Assembly (NCBI GenBank): GCA_903861145.1
Contig: CAIOTH010000034.1
Coordinates: forward strand, 44,398-108,397
Direction of reading: 5' to 3'
DNA from: an uncultured Bacteroidota bacterium
Lineage (GTDB): Bacteria; Bacteroidota; Bacteroidia; Chitinophagales; LD1
Length of the DNA stretch: 64,000 nucleotides
The position numbers and the translations under genes were made by a program. Under the pieces are notes generated by a model that worked only from the letters and a program-made list of their open reading frames with translations, was not told where the DNA came from and did not search any database. This document shows positions 1-8,799 of the stretch, one piece after another; the stretch's first letter is position 1; every line of letters starts with the position of its first letter.

Positions 1-580
1 ATATAAAACGGTTATCGCATTGCAGGTACCTTTTTACCAGGTGTTGTTTTTCGTAAAAATCGGTAAGCAGGTTTTTATGCAGCAAGGTTTGCAGCGAAAA
101 ATTACGCAGCTGCGGCATGTTATCGTGGCAATGCGTAAAGTATTTAATACCCGGAAAAATGACTTCGTGGGTTATTAATTCAGCAATAAATAAATTAGAG
201 TGGACGATGTGTGGCTTAAACTCATTTACAATTTGTGTAAAATGGCCTAGGTCAACGTTGTTTGGTTTTGTAACCGAAAGATTGACATACGAATCGCAGT
301 TGCAGAAATCGGGGTCTTTCAACAAAATCTCTTCCAGGTGGGTGCTGTCGTTAATAGTTCGGTCGAAGGCTTTTTGAAACGTTACCAACTTAACATGAAT
401 ATCAGGCCGACGTTTTAGCTCATTGAAGATATTAAACACCAACGACTCGGCGCCTCCTCCATGTGTCATGGTGTTGGCGGTTAATAAAACTCTTAATCTT
501 TCGTTTTCAGAAGTACTCAATGTAGCCGGGTTTGTGCCAAATTTAAATGGCTTTTTTAAACGGTAACGAATTTCAGTCAC
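1..580 (-). CDS. Glycosyltransferase, family 4-like (3' part beyond the window)
   Basis: The complement has an open frame of about 193 codons that runs off the left edge. It opens with a GTG at 580-578 that overlaps the end of the upstream deacetylase gene (GTGACTGA, 8 nt), which suggests translational coupling. A TTG at 520 is the alternative start. The translated N-terminus has a hydrophobic strand (RVLLTAN), then a glycine loop (MTHGGGAE) and helix, as in the donor/acceptor Rossmann domain of GT4/GT-B enzymes. Further on lie HSNLF and THCHDN, in the place where GT4 proteins often carry such histidines. It probably transfers a sugar during cell-surface polysaccharide assembly. The catalytic C-terminal domain is not in view, so substrate cannot be inferred. 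Confidence 0.72.
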   Translation of the reverse strand, partial: MTEIRYRLKKPFKFGTNPATLSTSENERLRVLLTANTMTHGGGAESLVFNIFNELKRRPDIHVKLVTFQKAFDRTINDSTHLEEILLKDPDFCNCDSYVNLSVTKPNNVDLGHFTQIVNEFKPHIVHSNLFIAELITHEVIFPGIKYFTHCHDNMPQLRNFSLQTLLHKNLLTDFYEKQHLVKRYLQCDNRFI

Positions 581-1571
581 TAGTCTTAATGGCAGTAAAT
601 AACTGGTTCAGGCAAGTATCAATGGTATAAATACCATTTCGCTTTTTAATATCGGGGTTATCGGGTTTTTCATTAAAAAGAAAATGATCGGCGGCAAGCT
701 GAACATTAAAACCCATTTGCTTTGCCGAGGTTAAAAGTGCTGGGGTGTAAGAGCCATCGGGATATGCTATTTCCCTGACTTCATATTGAACAAGGTTTTC
801 CAAATACTTTTTCGAACGGCTCACTTCATCCAATGCTTTGTCGTGGGCAATTGTGCCAAGGTTGTTGTGGTAGTAGCCATGCGAACCTATTTTAATGAAT
901 GCTGAATGCGACGTTTCAGCAATTTGTTGATCACTCATCAACTGCCAGTATTCTTTTATAGCGGGTTCATTTTCGAAAGAGACATATTTGCCAAAAGCAT
1001 CTTTTACCTTTAGTTTATAACTGTAATCAGCTTTTTGATGTTTAATAACCTCGTACAGCGATTTGCCCGAAAACTTAGAAAAATAGGTGTTCCCCTGCTT
1101 TTTGAACTGCTCGCCCTCAACTTCTACTTCCTTATCGGTTAGTACGCTGGCAATATTTACGTAATCGGCCCATAACATATTGTCGCCAACCTCATTAAGC
1201 CCTGTAATGAAGAATGTTGCCGGGCATTTAAACTCCTCTAATATGGGCTTGGCGTTAGCAAAGTTGTTGAGGTAGCCATCGTCAAAAGTGAGTGCGAAGT
1301 TAGGCTTGCCCGAAACGAATTTGCCCTCAAAAAAATCACTCAGGCTTATAACGGCACAGTATTTTTTCAGAAACTTAATTTGGTTGGTAAAGCAGGCAAC
1401 AGATGCATGCCGACGGTTAAAACGGGTGCTCCCGGTGGCACTCACCCCGTGGTACATAAGTATGTAATTCCCATCAATTTGGCCGGCTATCAACCCACCC
1501 ATAAACGAACCACCAATTTGTTCGGTAAGGACGCGCTTTGCTTTTGAAACAACTTTGGCGGTAATGCTCAT
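573..1571 (-). CDS. Polysaccharide deacetylase family protein (NodB-type)
   Basis: This 332-residue protein has the motifs of carbohydrate esterase family 4. LTFDDGY supplies the catalytic Asp and a metal-binding Asp, SHGYYHNN supplies the metal-binding His pair (H-x3-H), and AYPDGSY is the motif 3 loop. The family removes N- or O-acetyl groups from polysaccharides such as chitin-like or PNAG-like chains and peptidoglycan. No clear signal peptide is seen; the N-terminus is basic and mildly hydrophobic, so cytoplasmic or membrane-associated action is possible. It shares an 8-nt overlap with the downstream glycosyltransferase, so the pair probably belongs to one surface-polysaccharide operon. 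Confidence 0.85.
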   Translation of the reverse strand: MSITAKVVSKAKRVLTEQIGGSFMGGLIAGQIDGNYILMYHGVSATGSTRFNRRHASVACFTNQIKFLKKYCAVISLSDFFEGKFVSGKPNFALTFDDGYLNNFANAKPILEEFKCPATFFITGLNEVGDNMLWADYVNIASVLTDKEVEVEGEQFKKQGNTYFSKFSGKSLYEVIKHQKADYSYKLKVKDAFGKYVSFENEPAIKEYWQLMSDQQIAETSHSAFIKIGSHGYYHNNLGTIAHDKALDEVSRSKKYLENLVQYEVREIAYPDGSYTPALLTSAKQMGFNVQLAADHFLFNEKPDNPDIKKRNGIYTIDTCLNQLFTAIKTSD

Positions 1572-1775
1572 AATTATGGAATGAGGATGGTTAATTTGAG
1601 CGCGGTATACAGCATATACAATAGTAATTTATTAGCCCCATTTTAGCAACATAGCGCGTGTGGTTAGTTTTTAATCTGCTGCGACATTTTCGCTTTATTC
1701 GCCCTCTGAGTGAAAAAATTAACCTTCGGCTAATCTAAACCTCAATATTTGCCATATTATTTGGTGCACTACCTG

Positions 1776-1783
1776 TATATTTG
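1776..1783 (+). promoter_or_regulatory. Possible Bacteroidota -7 element (TATATTTG)
   Basis: TATATTTG matches the TAnnTTTG consensus of Bacteroidota housekeeping promoters and lies about 80 nt before the ATG of the large T9SS gene. A TTTG at 1760 is too close, and one at 1748 slightly too far, to be a standard -33 box. The assignment is therefore tentative. Confidence 0.3.
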
Positions 1784-1861
1784 CAAGCTGCTGTAAGTGG
1801 CTGATATTTAATTACCACCGCATCGTATTTTTTGATTGAATAATTTTAAGTAAGAACCTAT

Positions 1862-4800
1862 ATGTTTAAAAAAGCTACCTATCTCACTTTAGTAATCGCA
1901 CTTTTTTCGGTTAAACTATTTGCCCAGTGTTCTTCAACCAACTTTGGCACAAGCCAGGTTATTAGCACCAATACCAGCTGGAATGCCGGAACTTATAACA
2001 TAACAGGCGATTTTACCGTTAACGCGGGCGTAACACTTACCGTTAATTATAATGGTAATTGTCCTTTAACCATTAACGCTACCAACATTAATATTTTAGG
2101 AACTATCAATGCCAACGGAACAGGTTATGTTGGTGGTGCCGGTGGTGCCGGTGGCAGCAGTTCGGGCGGCGGCGGCGGCAGCGAGGCCGGCGGTGGAGTA
2201 GGTGGAGTATTAGGCGGCGGTACCGGCGGCGGTGCCCATGGCAATAACGGTAGCAGCGCTACCGGCGGTTGCAGCATTAATTGCGGAACTATATGTATAG
2301 GTGGTAATGATGCTGACCGCGCAGGTGGCGGTGGCGGCGCAGGTGGTGCAGGTGGCTCGTTTGGCGCGCGCGGTGGTAGCGGAGGAGCAGGAGCCTTAGG
2401 AAGAATAGATAATGAACCTAGTAATTCAAGATGTGGTTCAACACCGGTGGGCGGTGGCGGTGGAACTGCAAATGCAAGCCCTGTGGGTTATAGCAATACA
2501 GCAACTACGGTCGATTTGCCTGTAGGTTCGGGCGGCGGTGGCGGCGGTGGCGGCGGCGGCGGCTTTAATGCCGGCACTGCGGGCGCAGCGGGTGGTAACG
2601 GTGGTGGCACCGTTAACCTTAACGCTACCGGTAACCTGGTGGTTAGCGGTACAATTACGGCCAACGGAACTTCAGGCGGTAATGGTGGAAACGGTGGTGT
2701 TCGCTCGGGCGGTCTTGCAAATTGGAATTGTGAAGCTTGCGCTAACGGAAATGGTGGTGGTGCAAACGATTGCCGTGATGCCAGCCAATGTGGAGTTTGT
2801 ACCTATTACACCTGGGTATGGGCCGGTGGTGCCGGCGGTGGTGCCGGTGGTGGATCGGGTGGTGGTATTAAATTAGAGGCTACCGGTGGCATGACAGTTA
2901 CCGGCGTATTACAAGCTAACGGCGGTGCCGGTGGTAATGCAGGGCACGGCAACACTGCCGACGGAAGCTGCAACAATTATGCAAGCGGTGGTGCAGGTGG
3001 CGGCGGTGGAGTTATTAAGTATGTTTATGACCCATGTGCCAATAACACTTTCACCCCTTCACAAATTCAATCTAAAGCAGGTGTTGCCGGCGTTGGAACA
3101 GATGGAACCGGTAGCGCAAACCCCGGCGATAGCGGCGTTATTTTTAACGAAATAGCTAACATATATGTACCGGGCTTTGCACCATTTACTGCGTTGACCG
3201 CCTATCCAAGCCAGGTGCTTTGCGGTTTGGGCCATACACCAAACACCCTTAATACTTATTCAGTTACCGGTGGCGGAGGAACTTATGTTTATCAATGGTT
3301 CTCGTCAACTACTAATCCGGTTGGTCAAACAGGGGCGGCAACCGGTCCGGCTACCGGTTGGGCTGCGTTCTCGGGTGCCACGGCATCTTCTTTACCGGGC
3401 GCTTCAATTGGGTCTTTAAACACTACTACTTATTACCAATTGCAAATACAATCGGGTCCATGTACAACATGGTCTAACGTGGTTACGGTGTTGGTTGACT
3501 CTATTCCTTCGGTTACCAATGTTGTTGTTAGTGATGTGTTGTGTAATGGAGGCAGCACGGGCACTATTACAGTTACTGCTGCAGGTGGTGTACCTGGTTA
3601 TAAATACTCGTCTGATGGAAGTAGTTATTTCCCGAGCAATATATTAACCGGCCTTAACCGTGGGAGTTATAATGTGTATGTAAGCGATACTAACAACTGT
3701 TCAGCTCCATATGCCCTGAACCCAGTAATTGTTAGTGAGCCGGCCTTACTTACATTTACCGACGTAGCCGTGCAGCCAAACTGTTCGGGTTTATCAAATG
3801 GGTCAATTACTATTAATGCTGCGGGTGGTATAACGCCTTACCAGTATGCTATTAATGCCGGTAACAATCAAACCAATAGCGCATTTATCGGCCTTGCAGC
3901 AGGTAATTATCTTGTATTGATAATAGACGCAAACGCCTGTCCTGATACGGCTACAATTGTACTAAGTAACCGATATATACTTTCGCTGGCTATTGATACC
4001 CAAACCAGCACCTCGTGCTTTGATGTAAGCGATGGCACGGTTACCTTAGCGGCAAGCGGTGGTATTAATCCATTTACTTATTCTATTGATGGAACAACTT
4101 TCCAATCCTCAGATACGTTTAGCGCTCTGGCAGGTGGCTATTATGTTGCCACTGTTCACGATTCAGCGGGTTGTGCTAATCAATTAAACCTGCAAATTAA
4201 CCAGGCAGCACAAATGACTGTACAAATTGAGGCACTGGTAAACATTCCTTGTAACAACTCAGCACCGGGTGCGGCTTACATATCACCATTAGGCGGAACT
4301 GCGGCGTATACTTACTCATGGAGTAACGGTGATACCACGCAGAACGAAACATCGCTTACCCTGGGCGCCTATACTGTTACTATTACCGATGTGCATTCAT
4401 GCTCGGCCACAACCGGCATTAATATTACTTACGACCCATCGCCGGTTACAACTATTTCAACTACCGATGTGATTGGTTGTTTTGGCAATACTAATGGTAG
4501 TGCATCGGTTGCAGTTACCGGTGGCTCTTTACCATACGTTTACCAATGGAGCAATGGTGCGGTTACTGATTCTATTTCGAATGTTACCGGTGGGGTTTAT
4601 ATCCTTACCGTTTCTGACCTTAACTACTGCACCAGTATTGATACGGTTGTAATTCATCAACCTGCCGCTTTGCTTGCTAATCTTGATACGGTTGCCCCTC
4701 AATGTTACGGGCTGAGCAATGGTATGGCGGGTGTAAGCCCTGCGGGTGGCACTCCGGGTTATGTTATTGCCTGGTCAACTACTTCTAATGCTGATACTAT

Positions 4801-5602
4801 TGTAAACCTGGCAACAGGCCCATATTCAGTTACCATTACTGATGCCAATAACTGCTCAGCAATTTCAAGCTTTAACTTAAGCCAACCCGATGCGCTTAAT
4901 GGCAGTTTAACCAGCGCCAACGATTCATGCTACGGCAGCCCGAATGGTAGTGCAGCACTTGCGGTTACCGGTGGCGTATTGCCTTATACCTATATGTGGA
5001 GCAACGGTGCCACTACAGAAGTTATCGGCAATTTAACGGTGGGCAGCTACACAGTAATGTTGAGTGATGCTAATGGCTGTAATTTGGCCGATACAGTTAA
5101 CATTACACAACCGGCCCAACTAACCTTTACTGCTTCGGAAACCGATGCTACGGGCAGCCTGGATAACGGCACTGCCAGCGTAAGCAATATTAGCGGAGGC
5201 GTGGCCCCATACAACATTCGTTGGAGTAACGGGCAGGGAACAAACACTATCAATAACCTTGCAGCAGGCGCCTATATCGTTATTGTTTCTGATCAAAACG
5301 GTTGCGAGCGTGCCGATACGGTTATTGTAAACCAATTGGTAGGTGTAAATATGGTGCAGGGCGATATTCCTTTCAGTATTTATCCTAACCCGGCTAATAC
5401 AGCGTTTACTATTGAATTGTCGGATTTGAAAAAGGAAACGACCTTAAATATTAAAAATGTTTTGGGCCAATCGGTTTTATCTAAAGTAATAACCACACTT
5501 AAAACCAGGGTTGACTTAACTGACTTTGCAGGTGGCGTTTACCTGATTGAATTAAGCCAGGGCGACACTAAAACCACCAAACAAGTGGTTGTATCTAAGT
5601 AA
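1862..5602 (+). CDS. Giant secreted glycine-rich protein with SprB repeats and type A T9SS sorting domain
   Basis: The protein has 1246 residues. Residues 1-21 form a signal peptide ending in LFAQ. About residues 75-430 are extremely glycine-rich (GGAGG and GGGGG runs) with interspersed cysteines. About residues 545-1150 contain eight SprB-like repeats of the pattern C-x-G-x2-(D/N)-G-(S/T)...GG-x-P-x-Y-x-(Y/F)-x-W. The eighth lacks its cysteine. The last 80 residues are a Por-type C-terminal signal (FSIYPNPANTAF ... GVYLIEL ... KQVVVSK). It is expected to be exported by Sec, then secreted or anchored by the type IX system as a surface adhesin or filament. A hairpin terminator follows directly, so it is probably monocistronic. 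The function of the glycine-rich part is unknown. Confidence 0.88.
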   Translation: MFKKATYLTLVIALFSVKLFAQCSSTNFGTSQVISTNTSWNAGTYNITGDFTVNAGVTLTVNYNGNCPLTINATNINILGTINANGTGYVGGAGGAGGSSSGGGGGSEAGGGVGGVLGGGTGGGAHGNNGSSATGGCSINCGTICIGGNDADRAGGGGGAGGAGGSFGARGGSGGAGALGRIDNEPSNSRCGSTPVGGGGGTANASPVGYSNTATTVDLPVGSGGGGGGGGGGGFNAGTAGAAGGNGGGTVNLNATGNLVVSGTITANGTSGGNGGNGGVRSGGLANWNCEACANGNGGGANDCRDASQCGVCTYYTWVWAGGAGGGAGGGSGGGIKLEATGGMTVTGVLQANGGAGGNAGHGNTADGSCNNYASGGAGGGGGVIKYVYDPCANNTFTPSQIQSKAGVAGVGTDGTGSANPGDSGVIFNEIANIYVPGFAPFTALTAYPSQVLCGLGHTPNTLNTYSVTGGGGTYVYQWFSSTTNPVGQTGAATGPATGWAAFSGATASSLPGASIGSLNTTTYYQLQIQSGPCTTWSNVVTVLVDSIPSVTNVVVSDVLCNGGSTGTITVTAAGGVPGYKYSSDGSSYFPSNILTGLNRGSYNVYVSDTNNCSAPYALNPVIVSEPALLTFTDVAVQPNCSGLSNGSITINAAGGITPYQYAINAGNNQTNSAFIGLAAGNYLVLIIDANACPDTATIVLSNRYILSLAIDTQTSTSCFDVSDGTVTLAASGGINPFTYSIDGTTFQSSDTFSALAGGYYVATVHDSAGCANQLNLQINQAAQMTVQIEALVNIPCNNSAPGAAYISPLGGTAAYTYSWSNGDTTQNETSLTLGAYTVTITDVHSCSATTGINITYDPSPVTTISTTDVIGCFGNTNGSASVAVTGGSLPYVYQWSNGAVTDSISNVTGGVYILTVSDLNYCTSIDTVVIHQPAALLANLDTVAPQCYGLSNGMAGVSPAGGTPGYVIAWSTTSNADTIVNLATGPYSVTITDANNCSAISSFNLSQPDALNGSLTSANDSCYGSPNGSAALAVTGGVLPYTYMWSNGATTEVIGNLTVGSYTVMLSDANGCNLADTVNITQPAQLTFTASETDATGSLDNGTASVSNISGGVAPYNIRWSNGQGTNTINNLAAGAYIVIVSDQNGCERADTVIVNQLVGVNMVQGDIPFSIYPNPANTAFTIELSDLKKETTLNIKNVLGQSVLSKVITTLKTRVDLTDFAGGVYLIELSQGDTKTTKQVVVSK

Positions 5603-5622
5603 TCGAATTTGTATATTTATTG

Positions 5623-5659
5623 AAGGCCCCGGGGATGCAAATCTTTGGGGCCTTTTGTT
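5623..5659 (+). terminator. Rho-independent terminator of the giant T9SS gene
   Basis: An 8-bp stem AAGGCCCC / GGGGCCTT encloses a 16-nt loop and runs into TTTTGTTTTT, 20 nt after the stop codon at 5602. Confidence 0.8.
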
Positions 5660-5719
5660 TTTGCACTTCTTAATCATTTGGTAACAGAACCGGTTTAACT
5701 TAGTACAAAATCAATCATC

Positions 5720-6673
5720 ATGAGTTTTTCAAGAAAGAAGTTTTTGCAGACCGGTTCATTAGCTGCATTAGGTGCCGCAGTAACTTTAAATGCCTCTGCC
5801 GAAACCCGGATTGTTGCACCTAACCGCAAACGCGTTTTGAGGGTGGCACATCTTACCGATATACATGTTCAACCACAATCGCCGGCACCACATGGGTTTG
5901 CAGCAGCATTACATGCAGCGCAGAATTTGGCCGACAAACCAGATATTATTTTCAGCACCGGCGATTGCATTATGGATGCCAGCAGCAAGCACAGGGATGT
6001 AGTGGTGAAAGAATGGGAAGTGTGGAACAGCACGCTTAAAAATGAGAACTCGTTAGAGGTTGTGCATTGCATAGGCAACCACGATGTGTGGGGCTGGACC
6101 ATGCCGCACGCCACTATTAAAGCCGATAAACACTACGGTAAGCTTTGGGCTATTGAAGAACTAAAGCTTAAAAACCGCTATTACTCGTTTGATAAAAATG
6201 GCTGGCATTTTATAGTGCTGGACAGTATACACCCCGTTGAGCCTTTTGGCTATACGGCCTTATTGGATGGTGAGCAGTTTGAGTGGCTGAAAGAAGATTT
6301 AAGCAAGGTGCCTGCCAGCACCTATGTATGCGTGTTGAGCCATATACCCATTGTTGGCGTTAGTGTGTTTTTTGACGGCGCCAAAGTGCATGGTAGTACG
6401 TGGCATGTTTCGGGCTCGGACATGCACCGCGATGCACATGAAATTAAGAACCTGTTTTGGCAACATAAAAATGTAAAGCTGTGCCTTAGCGGCCACATAC
6501 ATTTAATTGACCAGCTTGAATATCTGGGCGTAAAATACCTGTGCAACGGCGCGGTAAGCGGTGCCTGGTGGGGTGGCGATAACCAGGAGTTTCCACCAGC
6601 ATTTGCCACTATTAATTTATACGATGATGGCACCAGCGACCACGAGATACATTATTATGAATGGAAGGTTTAA
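5720..6673 (+). CDS. Secreted metallophosphoesterase (calcineurin-like)
   Basis: This 317-residue protein has the complete calcineurin-type metal site: LTDIH, STGDC, GNHD, LSHIP and SGHIH in order. The family uses two metal ions to hydrolyse phosphomonoesters or phosphodiesters. The N-terminus SRKKFLQTG followed by a hydrophobic stretch and an Ala-x-Ala site resembles a Tat signal (RK instead of RR), which suggests export after folding, or a lipid-free periplasmic location. It lies 118 nt after the preceding gene, beyond a terminator, and so has its own promoter. The substrate cannot be told from the sequence. Confidence 0.85.
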   Translation: MSFSRKKFLQTGSLAALGAAVTLNASAETRIVAPNRKRVLRVAHLTDIHVQPQSPAPHGFAAALHAAQNLADKPDIIFSTGDCIMDASSKHRDVVVKEWEVWNSTLKNENSLEVVHCIGNHDVWGWTMPHATIKADKHYGKLWAIEELKLKNRYYSFDKNGWHFIVLDSIHPVEPFGYTALLDGEQFEWLKEDLSKVPASTYVCVLSHIPIVGVSVFFDGAKVHGSTWHVSGSDMHRDAHEIKNLFWQHKNVKLCLSGHIHLIDQLEYLGVKYLCNGAVSGAWWGGDNQEFPPAFATINLYDDGTSDHEIHYYEWKV

Positions 6674-6801
6674 CTGAAGAGGAATAATAGAGGTAAAGCG
6701 CAGATTATAGGGCTGCGTCTTCGAGTTAAAAAAATAGGCTTTATTTGTAGTAGCGATTGCAGTTTATTGGCAACCGTTAATTAAGCCATCAAATATTCTG
6801 C

Positions 6802-8628
6802 ATGAAAACAATTCTCCTCGCCGTTTTGTGCTTTGTTGCACTTTTCTCCTTAGCTCAAATTCCGCAGTCGATGAATTACCAGGCGGTTGCCCGTAGTGCC
6901 AGCGGGGCAGTCCTTGCAAACCAACAGGTAAAAATCCGCTTATCTATTCATGATGGGTCGGCAACCGGGTCAATTGTTTACCAGGAAACGGATACGGCTA
7001 CCACAAATCATTTTGGGTTGTTTACAACCAACATTGGTAACGGCACGGTAACCGTTGGCACGTTTAGCGGTATTACCTGGGCTACCGGCAATAAATACCT
7101 TGAAGTGGAACTAGACCCAAGCGGAGGAAATAATTTTAGCACTATGGGTACCTCGCAGCTTATGAGCGTGCCGTACGCTTTATATGCCGAAACAGCCGGT
7201 AACGGTGCTAACGGGCCAACCGGCGCCGCTGGTGCAACAGGGATACCGGGTAACGCAGGCGCAACAGGTGCCACCGGTTTGAACGGCGCCACTGGCAGTA
7301 ACGGTAATAATGGAATAACAGGTGCTACAGGCAATAACGGAAGCAACGGCGTAACCGGGGCTACCGGCCCAACCGGCAATAATGGAAATGGCGGAGCTAC
7401 AGGCGCTACCGGTGCCACCGGAGTTGGCACATCGGGTGCCACTGGTGCTACCGGTATAGGTGGAGGTGCAACCGGGCCAACAGGTGCAACGGGCAATAAT
7501 GGAAGCAACGGCGTAACCGGGGCTACCGGCCCAACCGGCAATAATGGAAATGGCGGAGCTACAGGCGCTACCGGTGCCACCGGAGTTGGCACATCAGGTG
7601 CAACCGGTGCTACCGGTATAGGCGGTGGTGCTACCGGACCTACCGGAGCAACCGGCAATAACGGAAGTAATGGTGTTACGGGCGCTACAGGAAATAATGG
7701 TGCTACCGGGATTACCGGTGCCGGCATTGCCGGCGCTACAGGCCCAACCGGCGCCACCGGCGGCAATGGCAACAACGGCCTTACCGGCCCAACCGGCAAT
7801 AACGGAAACAATGGAGTGACAGGGGCCGTTGGCCCTACAGGTAACGATGGCGCTATAGGTGCTACCGGTGCTATTGGAATTACCGGCACCACCGGAGTTA
7901 CCGGCCCAACCGGAGCCACAGGTAACAACGGAGGCATAGGCGCAACAGGGGTTACAGGCCCAACAGGTAATAATGGAAATAACGGAACCACGGGCGCAAC
8001 CGGTGCAACCGGAGTCGGCACAGTGGGGGCGACAGGTGCCACAGGTATAGGTGGTGGCGCAAGCGGGCCAACCGGCCCAACGGGAGGTAATGGCACTAAT
8101 GGAGCAACGGGTGCTACCGGCGGGTTTGTAGCTAACGTTGGCGATTTATACGGCGGCGGTATAGTAGTGGATGTTTGGGATTCAGCAGGGGTACAGCATG
8201 GTTTAATAGCCTCAACAATTGATATGACGAGTGCAACCAGTTGGAGTAACGTTACTACTACTGCGGTTGGCATAAGCGCACAAAGCTTTAGTAATGGCAA
8301 GGGCAACACCGCGGCAATTATTAGCCAAAGCGGTCAAACATCAAGCGCGGCCCTATCTTGCACAAGCTACCATGGCGGAGGATATACAGATTGGTATTTA
8401 CCTTCTGTTTGGGAACTACAGCAATGCTATAAGAACGCAGCTATTGTAAATCACAATTTGGGAGATGCCCAGGGATTTCAAGTAGTAGGCATCAATGTCT
8501 ATTGGAGTTCGACCGAAGGTAATAGTAACTACGCATGGAGCGTAACTTTTAGCACCGGTGTACCCCGCAGCGATTTGCTGAAGAGCACAAGTGCAGGTTG
8601 CTATGTGCGCGCGGTTAGGAGGTTTTAA
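6802..8628 (+). CDS. Collagen-like repeat protein with C-terminal DUF1566-type domain
   Basis: The 608-residue protein has a signal peptide ([11 protein letters not shown]...SLAQ). A folded N-terminal domain of about 110 residues follows (MNYQAVAR ... GNGTVTVG), of a kind that precedes collagen-like segments in Bacteroidota. About 310 residues of uninterrupted Gly-X-Y triplets then follow, dominated by GAT, GPT, GNN and GVT. The C-terminal 160 residues ([26 protein letters not shown]) match the DUF1566 / FGE-like fold seen at tips of fibrous proteins. It probably forms a threonine-rich trimeric surface fibre with a globular head. No T9SS sorting domain is visible, so how it reaches the surface is unclear. 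The long antisense frame through it is a composition artefact. Confidence 0.87.
   Translation: MKTILLAVLCFVALFSLAQIPQSMNYQAVARSASGAVLANQQVKIRLSIHDGSATGSIVYQETDTATTNHFGLFTTNIGNGTVTVGTFSGITWATGNKYLEVELDPSGGNNFSTMGTSQLMSVPYALYAETAGNGANGPTGAAGATGIPGNAGATGATGLNGATGSNGNNGITGATGNNGSNGVTGATGPTGNNGNGGATGATGATGVGTSGATGATGIGGGATGPTGATGNNGSNGVTGATGPTGNNGNGGATGATGATGVGTSGATGATGIGGGATGPTGATGNNGSNGVTGATGNNGATGITGAGIAGATGPTGATGGNGNNGLTGPTGNNGNNGVTGAVGPTGNDGAIGATGAIGITGTTGVTGPTGATGNNGGIGATGVTGPTGNNGNNGTTGATGATGVGTVGATGATGIGGGASGPTGPTGGNGTNGATGATGGFVANVGDLYGGGIVVDVWDSAGVQHGLIASTIDMTSATSWSNVTTTAVGISAQSFSNGKGNTAAIISQSGQTSSAALSCTSYHGGGYTDWYLPSVWELQQCYKNAAIVNHNLGDAQGFQVVGINVYWSSTEGNSNYAWSVTFSTGVPRSDLLKSTSAGCYVRAVRRF
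7339..7595 (+). repeat. Exact 95-bp repeat at 162-bp spacing inside the collagen-like gene
   Basis: The 95 bases at 7339-7433 recur without a mismatch at 7501-7595. The period of 162 bp equals 54 residues, or 18 collagen triplets. Flanking triplets are the same in protein but differ at silent positions, so the exact block is a recent duplication or gene-conversion tract. It is a likely site of length variation. Confidence 0.9.
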
Positions 8629-8642
8629 ACAGATAGAAAAAG

Positions 8643-8715
8643 AGCGGCGGACGAGGCTCGAACCCGCGACCTCTAGTTTGGGAAACTAGTGCTCTACCAA
8701 CTGAGCTACCACCGC
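8643..8715 (-). tRNA. tRNA-Gly (anticodon CCC)
   Basis: The complement folds into a full cloverleaf of 73 nt. The acceptor GCGGTGG pairs with CCGCCGC (one G-U), the D arm is GCTC/GAGC, the anticodon stem is CTAGT/ACTAG, and the loop TTCCCAA gives anticodon CCC. The T arm GCGGG/CTCGT has loop TTCGAGC. The discriminator base is T, and CCA is not encoded. A tyrosine recombinase gene starts 84 nt from its 5' end, so this tRNA neighbourhood is the probable integration locus of the element to the right. The tRNA itself is intact. Confidence 0.95.
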
Positions 8716-8749
8716 ATAGGGCTAAAAGTATAGATTTTTTCAGGTTTTA

Positions 8750-8771
8750 ACTTGCAAATGACTTGCAAATT
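8750..8771 (+). repeat. Tandem 11-bp repeat before the integrase
   Basis: ACTTGCAAAT occurs twice head to tail (8750-8759 and 8761-8770), 29 nt upstream of the integrase start. TGCAAATTTTG at 8764-8774 recurs at the integrase stop codon (9994-10004) and, with one change, at 10816-10826. Such direct repeats could be arm-type recombinase binding sites, or mark a past duplication. This is inference. Confidence 0.5.
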
Positions 8772-8799
8772 TTGTGTGAGCTTGGTTTAACCACAAACC

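Noticed and set aside
117..377. 86-residue + strand open frame in the left edge
   Set aside because: It is antisense to a glycosyltransferase frame that has family motifs and continues beyond the window.
2538..3155. Open frames in other phases within the glycine-rich gene
   Set aside because: GC-rich repeats avoid stops in all frames; the predicted proteins are low-complexity and the annotated frame alone has a signal peptide and sorting domain.
7008..8309. 433-residue open frame antisense to the collagen-like gene
   Set aside because: The Gly-X-Y codons (GGN, ACN) read as a Pro/Val-rich open frame on the other strand; it has no start context, and the sense strand has signal peptide, domains and stop.
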